Positions 25,321 through 35,281 of a stretch of DNA of 64,000 nucleotides are shown here, in pieces (the first letter of the stretch is position 1; each line of letters starts with the position of its first letter). Both the position numbers and the translations under genes were made by a program. This stretch comes from Panopea generosa (Eukaryota > Mollusca > Bivalvia > Adapedonta > Hiatellidae). The notes under the pieces were generated by a model. It was not told the origin of the DNA. It did no database searches and worked only from the letters and a program-made list of their open reading frames with translations. The stretch lies in NCBI GenBank assembly GCA_029582155.1, contig CM055901.1, forward strand, positions 6,180,874-6,244,873, in the 5' to 3' direction.

Positions 25321-25389
25321 CCAATTCATCTTTAGACCTATGTTCCTCAGGCTCTGCATAGCATGCTTTCCTTTTTGTCATTTGTGGAC
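25321..25389 (-). CDS. Host gene, exon A1
   Basis: 69-bp exon with acceptor TTTACAG and donor GTATGT on the minus strand, phase 1 in and out. It reads GPQMTKRKACYAEPEEHRSK then DELG. It joins in phase to the end of recombinase exon Y3 (27253) upstream and to A2 downstream. Near-duplicate of A2. No domain is recognised; Glu/Lys-rich linker. A possible acceptor between Y3 and A1, at about 25985, is not used in this model because it would give an immediate stop. Confidence 0.7.
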
Positions 25390-26179
25390 CTGTAAATAAT
25401 AATTATTAAATTCATAAATATATCTTATTTTTCAAAAATAAAGAGCATCCCTACTAACAGATGTAGCAAATCACTGCCCTTAAGCCCCAGAGGAGTCAGC
25501 ACCCTCATTTATACAATTTTGATGAGCACACTGTGGTCCAGGTGAGCTAAAATGAATGTTTGCAAGAAAGATTCCAGAAGGGGGCATCATTTAAAAAAAA
25601 AAAAAGTTGGTTTTATTATGACGAACTTAAAGGGACAATTTAGTCAACTAACAATTTTGAAATCTGTCAGGTACCGAAAATATATTGCTCCTAATGAAAC
25701 TGAACATAGTTGATAATAAGATAACATGTAGTCGAAGTCCACTGCGGTCAGTTTTATCTAATAGTAGCTGAAAACAACATTTGCTTAAGGACAAATCGAA
25801 TAAGAAGGAGGGCACTATAGAGCAAAATAAATACTTTGTTTTCAAAGACCTTATATTTGTCAATTAACCAAAATATTATTAACATGACAGACAGTCTGTT
25901 TTTCTAGTAATATATTTTCATTTTTATTTCATACATTATTACAGGTTCAACACTTCCTTCTTCTTGCAATTTGATGTCTTAATCTGGAAATAATCAAATA
26001 CAAACATGAGTTATTTCAACAAGGCTCAACTTCCTCAAAACTGCTTCTAGCAGATATTAGCTAACTTCAATATTATGAGTTTAAAATAGGTGAATCACAC
26101 AGTTAAACTACTGCTACTAGACAATGGTGGAATGACATGAATCACAAATTTGAATGTCTCTGCATCCTGTCTCTCACAA

Positions 26180-26480
26180 AGAGGTTTTATTTTTAGAAAC
26201 GATGACATTGACCTTGAACCCAAAATCCAGAAATGCACTGAATACCTGTATAAAGTTTCACTAAAATCAGATGGAAAATAAGGTCATTAGAGTCAGGACA
26301 ATTTCTATATTTAGCAATATTGACCTTGACCCCAGAATCCTACATTGTGAACTCCATCAATAAGTTATTTTGATTTTGAAAACCTGTGTAAAAAGTTTCA
26401 TGAAAACTGGATAAACAATGAAGCTACTAAGAGCAAAGACATCACAAATGTGACGGAAGGAAATTAAGACAGACAGATGC
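26180..26480. repeat. 'gaccttgacc' type dispersed repeat
   Basis: Two diverged units start 'tgacattgaccttgaaccca' and 'atattgaccttgacccca' and share 'taaagtttcactaaaatcag'/'aaagtttcatgaaaactgga'. It ends with a 'acagacagatgcaag'-like stretch. Lies in the intron between Y3 and A1. Confidence 0.55.
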
Positions 26481-27136
26481 AAGATTGTTAAACGAACATA
26501 TGGGTATAATATTATATATCAGAACCCCAAAAAATCACTGACACTTGTAATGAAAAATACTTAACTTTATAAATAAATGTAACCCACATTGAACTGTAAC
26601 CAAAAATTCACAGCCTCTAAAAAATCTCTAATTTATAGTAATTGCCTTCTCATATTTTTCAAACTGTTTATAGTTTTAGTGACCCACTGTCATAATTGGG
26701 ATTTGTAAATACTCATGGCAGATTTGCTTGCAAGATCTATGTTTAGAGGATAGTTTCTTGACAGATATAAAACAGAAAGTGAGCAGGGGCTCACAAATTG
26801 GTCTGACCTTTGACCCTTTAACCTTAACAATGACCACACCAATTAAAATCTAACAAGAGCACCGCAGATTCATGATACGCCCTTCCGACACAAATTGAAT
26901 TCATAGCATCAGTTACACCCCACAAGAACTTTCACGCAAATATTCAACACTGTAGTACCATTTTTGACTAAACTGTAGGTCTTTGAAGAAGCTTGCTCAA
27001 AAACTTTAACCAGTTGTTGATGGACAGACGGTATTCCATAATATTATGTCTTGAAATTCAATACTATAGTGTAAATGAACTAAATTTGCCATAGGATTCA
27101 TGGGATATCTTGTACACAAGATTTTTATACACAAGT

Positions 27137-27164
27137 GGGGGGGGGGGGGGGGGGGGGGGGGGGG
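27137..27164. repeat. G28 homopolymer
   Basis: An uninterrupted run of 28 G on the + strand. It can form a G-quadruplex. Its true length in the genome is uncertain, because such runs are error-prone in sequencing. The proline-rich minus-strand frames here (27006-27255) are artefacts of the run. Confidence 0.9.
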
Positions 27165-27252
27165 AGTAAACCCTGTACAAACTTTGCACAAGGTTGTGAC
27201 CTCCCAACTCAGCGAATGACTGCATGAGTACCACCACAATGAACTTACTTAC

Positions 27253-27448
27253 CATCTAACTGAATATCATCCAAGGACATTCCAGTGAACTGGTGGGCTT
27301 TGCCTTTCTCAACAGTGAGCAGCAGTTTGCTTACTTTTGCCAGTTCTACTACATCCTCCTGTAGCCTGTAGAACTGTCTATGAACACTCAATTCATGGCC
27401 CATGTGTCTTGCCAACTCCTCAAGTTGCCCATTGGACAGATTGAACAC
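27253..27448 (-). CDS. Host gene, exon Y3: tyrosine-recombinase C-terminal motif
   Basis: 196-bp exon (acceptor CTAG, donor GTAAGT, minus strand; phase 0 in, phase 1 out). It reads VFNLSNGQLEELARHMGHEL, SVHRQFYRLQEDVVELAKVS and then KLLLTVEKGKAHQFTGMSLD. The pattern 'LARHMGHE..VHRQFYR' is the end of a Crypton-type tyrosine recombinase domain: the His of MGHE takes the place of the fifth catalytic residue (H/W), and the Tyr of QFYR is the nucleophile candidate. This family of host genes, found in fishes and molluscs, normally has 'LAKFMGHDI.VHREFYRLP', so the match is close. The substrate and whether it is catalytic are unknown; domestication is inferred from the splicing and intact frame. Confidence 0.8.
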
Positions 27449-27939
27449 CTAGAAATTTGTTTCAGTCTTGTTACAACTCATACAAATAATTTGAAACATA
27501 ATATACCCTTCAAAATATATAATGTTGGATACTTTTTTCCATGGATGTATGAAAATCCAGATAATAGTAAAACATCATTTACTTATATTTTGATCGCAAA
27601 TGAGGTATACAAAATACATTTATTTTTTTTGTGAATTATAAATCTTCAAGATCTCAATTTCTTCTAGTGTTCCAGTTATTCAAACTCCTTTTAAAATATA
27701 AAACTTATGATGGAAAAATTTATGAATTTTCATCAATTAAAGATTTATTACCCAATTTCATTAAAATCTAACAATGTTAGGTAATATTCTGTTTTACAAA
27801 TACTCTATTTTTATAAAACAAACAGCATTTTCTCAAAATTGCAATATTAATGGCCATACGGTAATTATTCTGCAAAGAACCCATTTTAAGTGAAAGAGAC
27901 ATTAACCTCAGAAGCTAGCAACTCATCCAATTCAAGGTA

Positions 27940-28784
27940 CCGTATATCCTCGGCCATAAGTCGAATTTTTCAGACTCCAAAATCACTCTCTGAATCCCTA
28001 CTCGACTTATGGCCCCTTCCTAGTCCCGAGTGATGATTTTTTATACCAACGGTCAGCTCCTACTGAAGTTTTGAACGTCGAATTTCAGTTTCAGCAACAG
28101 TCTATATGAACAATGACACCAACTTTTTGAAATACGTTTTGTGACGTATACCGGTACTTGCCAGTTTTACTGTCGGTACCGGTGGAGAATGAAAAGAAAT
28201 TGCATAGAAACAGACATTTGCATGATTTATATTGATTTTAGTGGTTTAATGCCTTCGAAATTTAATTGAAACAGTCAATATTACCGTTTAAGATGTGGAG
28301 GTAAACGGCGCTTCAAATGCAAAGGGGCGTAACTCTAGTTTACAACGGGTATAACTGAATAAATGATATTACGGTTACTTTATGAGTGTTCTACTTTCGT
28401 CCCGTATAATTCTTTTTTTATTTATTTTTTATTATTTTGCTTTTGTTTTAGCGGATTTGTGTGAGAGAGAAAAGTTTTCTGATAAGGCAGGATATCACAG
28501 TGTAAACGCTTGTAAATAGTTTACTTGTTATTAGTGCGAATATTCGCCAATTAAAAAAATCGGGTTTATAATGTAATTAGGTAAGTTCAAAAGATGATTT
28601 TGAATACAAATGCCATCATTTAATTCTCGGTTTGTTCATTTCTAAGTAGCTAATCACAGTTACCGGTAATAACATAAAATTCTGGGTCGACTTAAGGAAG
28701 GGTCAATGCAAAAAACTGAGATCTGAAGGTCAAAAAGTCCCCTCAACTTATGGCCCGACTCGCCTTATGGCCGAGGATATACAG
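27940..28784. mobile_element. pogo/Tc1-like MITE, 845 bp, TA target duplication
   Basis: The ends CCGTATATCCTCGGCCATAAG and its complement (…CTTATGGCCGAGGATATACAG) are inverted repeats of at least 20 bp, flanked by TA at 27938-27939 and 28785-28786. Internal subterminal repeats 'ctcgacttatggcccc' and 'ctcaacttatggcccg' recur in both arms and may be transposase-binding sites. TA duplication and a C(A/C)GTA start fit the Tc1/mariner-pogo superfamily. No ORF for a transposase. Confidence 0.8.
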
Positions 28785-28863
28785 TATCTTAGTTCTTATC
28801 ATCCCAGACAGTTTTAATAGAGACAGCAAGTGGCTGTAAAAACCAGAGCTATCACTGAAGGTG

Positions 28864-29640
28864 ATGAATACCCCCGAACGCCGCCATGACAGAAAATGTT
28901 TTACCATTGTATGAAGTTTTATTAAATTATATCCAATAGTTTTAAAGTTATGCTCCAGACAAGGGAAATATATCAAAGGGCAATAACTCTGTAATTAGCA
29001 AGAATAGAGTTATGTTTCTTGTACACTGCACTTCCTCTCATTATATTTTACCATTGTATGAAGCTTGATGAAATTCCATCCGGTACTTTTCAAGTTATGC
29101 TCCGGACAAGGGAAATATAACAAAGGGCAATAACTCTGTAATTAGCAAGAATAAAGTTATGTTTCCTGTACACTGCACTTTCTGTCATTATATTCTACCA
29201 TTGTATGAAGTTTGATGAAATTCCATCCAGTACTTTAAAAGTAATGCTCTGGACAAGGGAAATATATCAAAGGGCAATAACTCTGTAATTAGCAAGAATA
29301 GAGTTATGTTTCGTGTACACTGCACTTCCTCTCATTATATTCTACCATTGTATGAAGCTTGATGAAATTCCATCCGGTACTTTTCAAGTTATGCTCCGGA
29401 CAAGAAAAATTATCAAAGGGCAATAACTCTGTAATTAGCAAGAATAGAGTTATTTTTCTTGTACACTGCACTTCTTCTCATTATATTCTACCATTGTATG
29501 ACGTTTGATGAAATTCCATCCAGTACTTTTCAAGTGATGCTCCGGACAAGGAAAATTGCAACAGACAGACCGACCGACAGACCGACCACAGGGTGACTCC
29601 AATATACCCCCTCAAACTTCGTTTGTTGGGGGTATAACAA
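28864..29640. repeat. Tandem repeat, ~152-bp unit, 4.5 copies, in an inverted-end element
   Basis: Each unit contains 'taccattgtatgaagcttga', 'aaattccatccggtactttt', 'aagttatgctccggacaagg', 'aaagggcaataactctgtaa' and 'gcaagaatagagttatgttt'. Units are clearly alike, so the array is young or homogenised. The left border 'gaatacccccgaacgc' and right border 'cgtttgttgggggtataac' are inverted relative to each other, which suggests a single mobile unit. An 'acagaccgaccgacagaccg' stretch precedes the right end. Confidence 0.8.
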
Positions 29641-29734
29641 GGTAGTACTGGTTGGGGACTAATTGTGGGGAAATTTTAAGATGTCAGTTTTTATTTAAAG
29701 TGGGTCCACTACAGATGGCTGACAATTTTCCTAC

Positions 29735-29863
29735 CTGAGAAACTGTAGCCATGTACTTCCTCAGTTTTGTGCTTGTAATCAATTCTGGATATTTGATGTC
29801 TTCTGTGCAACTTTCGACAATTCGCTTGATTGTTGCACAACCACGGAGATGTCCAGTTTCTCC
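29735..29863 (-). CDS. Host gene, exon Y2: recombinase box-II Arg region
   Basis: 129-bp exon, exactly 43 codons, acceptor TTTTCCAG and donor GTAGGA on the minus strand, phase 0 in and out. It reads GETGHLRGCATIKRIVESCT, then EDIKYPELITSTKLRKYMAT and VSQ. 'STKLRKYMATVSQ' corresponds to the second conserved Arg of tyrosine recombinases (HxxR, here with T in place of H) in the Crypton-type family. It joins Y1 (…PFVFAL) and Y3 (VFNLSN…) in frame to give a collinear recombinase C-terminus. Confidence 0.8.
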
Positions 29864-30490
29864 CTGGAAAATGTGAAAACTGTGTTATTCATTATCACAC
29901 AAAGAACCCTGCCCAAGAACAGCTAGCTTATCCCATTCAGGCATTAAAAAATCTGTAAGCAATAGTGTATTATTCTTCACCCTTTTGATGCTAATTTATT
30001 CAAGAAAGAACTAGAAATAGTCCACCCTGCTTTTAACAGCCACTGCAAATCTCAAATAACAAAATAACAATAATTAATGAGGAAATATTACCTTGCAAAA
30101 GACTTATACAGAATTCCAGCTGCAGTAACCTTGACATATAACCTTGACCTTCAATATAATACACATCTTCAGACCATGGTACATTATCCTGTTAAGTAGA
30201 CATGATGACTCAAAGGACAGATGTATCTGTTATTGTGCACATGTACACACCATTCAATAACAAGTACGCTTTCAAATATTCCCGTGCAACATTACTGTGA
30301 TGGGATTACTATATCTATACATAAGGTTTCCGAAGTATGACATTAACATCTAAAATTGAAGGATGGACGACAGGCAAACTGGATCAGCCACTCTGCCATT
30401 ATGAAGTAGACTAAAAGTGAAAATGCACAAAAAACTTCAATAATGTAGAAGTATGTTTAATTGTGAATGTTTTGCAAGAAAACTACATAC

Positions 30491-30635
30491 CAATGCAAAA
30501 ACAAAAGGATTCTCTTTAGGGATCCCAACTGTCTCTCTAGTGGATACAAGAGTATTGACTGCTGCAAGCATGTTCGGCGTCATAAGAACTGGAACCTTTC
30601 TGTTCTTTTTCCCCAAGACTTCCACCATGTCCATG
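30491..30635 (-). CDS. Host gene, exon Y1: recombinase region before box II
   Basis: 145-bp exon, acceptor TTTATTTCAG and donor GTATGT on the minus strand. It reads MDMVEVLGKKNRKVPVLMTP, then NMLAAVNTLVSTRETVGIPK and ENPFVFAL. The phrase 'GKKNRKVPVLMTP' corresponds to 'GKRGRKVPVLLTP' of the family and is a conserved core beta-hairpin region. The end 'ENPFVFA' is where these proteins have 'ENPYVFA'. The exon starts with the last base of a split codon, so an upstream exon carrying the first catalytic Arg must exist; I could not find it between 30.7 and 36.9 kb. Confidence 0.8.
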
Positions 30636-32255
30636 CTGAAATAAAAGACCTAGACATAATGATCATTTACACCCACAGAAAGAAAAAGTTGTGATTATTC
30701 CGATAGCTACACTTTGGTGCCCAAACGTTTTGCTAACTGTTTTAGTGCCAGAACAGTGGTGTAAACCTTAATTTCTGTAGTGCTTTGATCATGCAGTGGA
30801 TTCATGGGTTCATTATATATAAATCTGATTCAGGTAATTAATGTAAAATATTTAAGTGCAAATACATGTATCAAGTACACTATTAACAGCCATTTAATTA
30901 GCCATTATCAATGGATATCTGCCGCCTTAGATTCTTGAAGACACTGAGTAATCTAAATGAGGTAAATATTATGATTATTCAAATAATAATTATTTAAACA
31001 ATAACAATACAAATATGCATGTATTCAAGGGCTCGAATTTAAGCACTCACCACTCGCAAAATGCGAGCTGTATTTTGAAAATGCGAGTTGAAATTACTTA
31101 AGCTGGCATTTTTTTGCGAGTGGATTTCAAGTTGAGAAGATTACTTATTGTACTCATTTTATTGATTTTTGAAAATAAACAAGTAACCTGGTAAAAATAA
31201 CGAGTCAATTTTACCCAATTTCTTTTGCCTTCGCGCCAAATTACCCCCTAGCAGCATGATTGTCAATGACCAATCGTGAAACATCGGGTATTTCCGTATC
31301 CTCCGTAGAATACACCTCGTGTATAGCTCTAGAATACACCAACGCGAATCGCCTGTGTTACAAGTCTGTGTTCATTCGCGTGAAAGTAACAAATAATGTA
31401 TCCGTCATTAAATTGATTATATATGGCGTTGTTATATCGATTTTTTTATTTATACACTCGACATGAGTCATATTTATTGGGAAATTTAAAATATCAGTCT
31501 TGATTAACAAACGTTTATATTTTCAACGTACATGTATATAAACAGGTGGCATAAGGGGGCCGCCATTTTATTTTATCATGTGACTGAAAGTATTTCCAAA
31601 ATGGCGCCTTATTATGTCAGAGGTCTATTGCGTAGCATAAAGGCCGAGGTGATCAGATTGTGTCAATGACATGTATTAAATATTTATATGAGAAGACTGG
31701 GTCCAATTGTTTTTGATCTCGAGTTCATTCTGTAAAAAGGAAGTAAAGTTAAAACCCGTCAACAACATAATGAGTAGATTGCGTCTAGTTTGATCCAACG
31801 CGGATTCACTCTATAAAATAAAAAGTAAAGTTGAAACCCGTCAAATTTATTGTTTACGTATTTTGTCAGCTTTAAAAATGGCTGATAAAATAACGAATGA
31901 AAGTGAGTCCCAACAAGAAAAAAAGAGAAATAATCCTTCCGTTAATGCTGTAATGAAATGTGAGCGACAGCTCAACATTTACGCATGTTAAACAATCTTC
32001 CTTGGATAGATATAATTTTAAAATGATAGGCCATTGGCTATATTATTTCTTTAAATAGAAATGTGTGTATGTCTCAATCTCAATCTCTGTACACTTGTTA
32101 TTGTTGAATCCATGATTCATGTTTTTGTTAATTTAAAAGTGTTTATTTATGATATATCATTGTATGCATTTATTTATGTAGTATAATAAATAACAAAGAC
32201 AATTTTATATTTTAAAATATTTTGTTTCGTAAAGTACTGCTTTGAATTGTACAGA

Positions 32256-32535
32256 GGGCCCGATTAGCTCAGTCGGTTACGCGTCTGACTATCAATCCAG
32301 GGGTCGTGAGTTCGAATCCCCCGCCCGGCAATAGTCTCCGTGATGACTGATATACGACATTGTGTCTCATTATCATTCGTCTCTCACCACTGATTCAAGT
32401 GGGAAAGTTATCAGTTTCTTGCAGAGATGGGGTGTGCTCAAGTACTGGTTAATCCCAGGAAACAGTGGTTAGGTTAACTGATCGTCTATTAGCCCTCGAT
32501 GGCATAAAAATGACGCTAAATATTCAATCAATCAA
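32256..32535 (+). mobile_element. tRNA-derived SINE, copy 2
   Basis: Full-length copy: GGGCCCGATTAGCTCAGTCG head with A box, intact B box (GAGTTCGAATCCC), the common body and an (AATC)n tail. The target-site duplication is 'ttgaattgtac' on the left and 'ttgaatcgtac' on the right. It lies inside the 31.0-33.2 kb hAT-like element. Confidence 0.93.
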
Positions 32536-32555
32536 TTGAATCGTACCTTAACATA

Positions 32556-32956
32556 TATGGGTGGCATGATTTACCAAATACTACCCAATACTACCACATA
32601 CTACCCAATACTACCACATACTATCACAAACTAGCTATAAATACACTTAATTTAAGTGTGTTTGTGTTTATTCTTGTTTTATCTTAAAAAATTGTCTTTG
32701 ATAAAAGATTTACCATACATTATTATTGACTTTTTTTTACTTATTTTATTCGGCAGTAAACGGTTATTGATACGAAATACTTATCAGTGATAATCCCTCA
32801 ATTTGCGTTGATTCATATCTCACTATATTTGTGTTCCAAAGTAAAAATAAAGCAAGAATAAACACAATCACACTTAAATTAAGTGTATTTATAGCTAGTT
32901 TGCGATAGTATGTGGTAGTATTGGGTAGTATTGGGTAAATCGTGCCGCCGAACATA
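32556..32956. mobile_element. Fold-back MITE with ~130-bp inverted arms
   Basis: The left arm 'gatttaccaaatactaccca' through 'agctataaatacacttaatt' and 'taagtgtgtttgtgtttatt' is repeated in reverse complement at 32840-32956. The flanking 'taccttaa' and 'taccttga' suggest a 6-bp target duplication TACCTT. No ORF. The left arm also has an extra internal copy of the 'actacccaatactaccacat' unit. Confidence 0.8.
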
Positions 32957-33179
32957 TATTACCTTGATACCATTGTCTATAAGATAAATACAAGCTAATA
33001 ATGCATATTAAATAACACGCAGGCTTTGAAACAATTAAATCTGGGTTTATTAAGACATTTAGGAATACAAGTTTCTGCGAAAATTGGTTTTTTATAGTTG
33101 GTTTCAAATTTGGCCAGTTGAAATTTTAGGCACTGGCCAAAATTGCCAGTGCACAAAAAAGTTAAATTCTAGCCCTGGT

Positions 33180-34960
33180 ATTTCTATACAGATCCTCATT
33201 TCCAGCATGCTGATCTCTAGCAAAACCTAATAGAGAATTAGTGTTCACATTCTTAAAGCATTATGAGCTGTCATTGCGCAATTTTTACTTGCAGATTTTA
33301 TGTTATTTTTTATCTTGTATATATCAGAAAGAGATATCCTGATGGTTAAAAAAACAAATGCATGCATATTATTAGAATAAACTCGCGAAACGTAACCCGC
33401 TGTAACCATAATTTTGAATCCGCCATCACTCTGGCCATCGCAAATTAACTTTCGGAAATTTCTACGAAGATTACAGAGTGCGATTTGCAGTAAACAACTT
33501 TGTATTGAAGTGCTTGTATTTATTTCAAATTCATGCGAAAAATAATTATTATACGTGAATACACTGAATAGACAATGTAGCTTTGAAACGCATTTTTCCG
33601 ACATTGCTTCAGCTTCAACAAATGTGTGGTAAAGGTTCTCTGAGTGTTTGACCTAGAGGTCACTTGCATACTACGATTACGTCAGGGAAATACTTTACAG
33701 TGCAGTCCACTTATTTGCATAGTGGATATTTGCATAATTCTGTTAATTGCATAGGAACTCAAAACACAGAACCAAATCCTATCTATTCAATGTTAAAATG
33801 TTCCTTTATTTGCATAGAAAAAATGTCAGAATTTGTTTTATTGCATAGCAAAATTTATAAGACCAAATATTTCCCATGACGTAAATGCCCTCAGGTAACA
33901 GTGACTGGTCTTTACCTGAGCGTTAATTGTTTGCACATGCGAATCTGCTACTGTAAATTGTTTTGTTAAGACAACGTCCGTACATACCTGTCTGTTGATT
34001 AGACTTAATTGATTTGTTTGGGTAGTTATCTTAGTCCCTTTATCTCACCCGTATGTAGACCACGTAACTCGGCGGATTGTTAATTACCTACCGTAATCGG
34101 CAGTTTAAAGACTAATCTGTATTTTTTTCTACAAAGTTGTGCCCTCAACCTACCCACCGTATGGACCTATCTAAGTCAAATATCCAAGGTACTGAATAAA
34201 ATTTTGATTGGTCTAGGCGAGTAAATGATGTGTGAATAATTATGCTGATTGCATATACATGTACGTATACACCGTTGAAACTTATAATTGATTGCATTGT
34301 TGGAACAGAGTCAATGAACAATCACTTTCTATTTTGCCAACCGACAATCATGTCTATAGATGATGGAGCTTTACTTCACCTCTATCCACTAACTAGCAAT
34401 TTTGTCCAAAATTAGTATTAGAATATAAATAGTTTGAAATAATATCAGCACTGTTACAAGTCCGAGTATGTAGCACTGCTTAGAAGCTGGTGTGTCAACT
34501 CATCGACAGACGACTCGCCAATGTCTTTTCTATGACAGACATTTTCATCAACATGCCATATACCCGGTATATCACAGATGAAAAAAACAAGACAAGTCAT
34601 CGACAATGTTGTCAACGTTAATGTTACAAACCCCTAGTTTCTCCTCAATAACTAAAACTTTTTTTCTGCGTTGAATGTGAAATAATATGTACATACACCA
34701 GAACTAGCTTTCATTTTCATTCTGTAGTTTCTTATATTTTTTTACTACAGTATACTTACAGTAACTCAAGATAATTTTTTATATCTGTATTATTAAGCAT
34801 CAGGTTATCTTTGTCTCATTAGAAGTTGAGGAAGGAACACTTAAGACATCATCTGACACATCATTCATTTGTTATTAGACGGTTTCATATATACTAACCA
34901 CAAACAAATCCTACAAAAGGTTTCTTAACATGTACAGCTTGTTGCACTATCAGATGTGCT
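33180..34960. other. No exon found; possible pogo-like terminus
   Basis: I looked here for the missing second half of the SET domain and found no convincing exon. At about 33698-33740 'cagtgcagtccacttatttg' followed by repeated 'tttgcata' resembles one end of a pogo/Tigger-type element, but no matching other end was seen. Confidence 0.35.
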
Positions 34961-34969
34961 TAATAACAC

Positions 34970-35213
34970 AGGGATTTTCCACACTCTTTTGGGAATGGAG
35001 CCTGGGCCTTTTGAATTGGGATTTTTAGCAACATTTTATTGAAATTGGGAAATCTAGAAATACACAAATCTGTTTGAAAATACAAGAATCTCTTCAAATT
35101 CATTGTCATTTGACTTCAATTGGGAAATTTCCACTGCAAATTGGGAAAAAATGCATTTTTTGCAGTGGGAATGGGGCCTTATTTCGGCCCCCTAAAATAG
35201 GGTGGAAAATCCC
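34970..35213. mobile_element. Short hAT-like MITE (CAGGGATTTTCCAC ends)
   Basis: The ends CAGGGATTTTCCACAC (34970) and GGGTGGAAAATCCCT (to about 35213) are inverted repeats. The flanks share 'ataaca' on both sides. Inside, 'gggaatggagcctgggcctt' and 'gggaatggggccttatttcg' are direct copies. About 245 bp, non-coding. Confidence 0.7.
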
Positions 35214-35281
35214 TATAACATATCAAATTCAAAGGAATGTGTGATTTTTATAGTGAAGGCAAAGAAAGAAATATATATATA

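Larger units (their letters stand above)
31028..33177. mobile_element. hAT-like element, decayed, with nested SINE and MITE
   Basis: The left end 'aagggctcgaatttaagcac', then 'actcaccactcgcaaaatgc', is typical of hAT ends (CAGGGCTCGAA…). The right end 'ttaaattctagccctgg' is its inverted partner. The flanks share 'gtatt', consistent with a decayed 8-bp target duplication. No transposase frame is readable. The interior was later invaded by a SINE (32256-32535) and a fold-back MITE (about 32556-32956). A short derivative of the interior is found at 45.83 kb. The whole stands in the gap between the SET and recombinase exons of the host gene. Confidence 0.6.

Noticed and set aside
25930-25985. Possible extra exon of the host gene between Y3 and A1
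   Set aside because: An acceptor-like TTTCCAG exists, but in the required phase the second codon is TAA.
27006-27255. Proline-rich minus-strand frames
   Set aside because: Caused by the G28 run.
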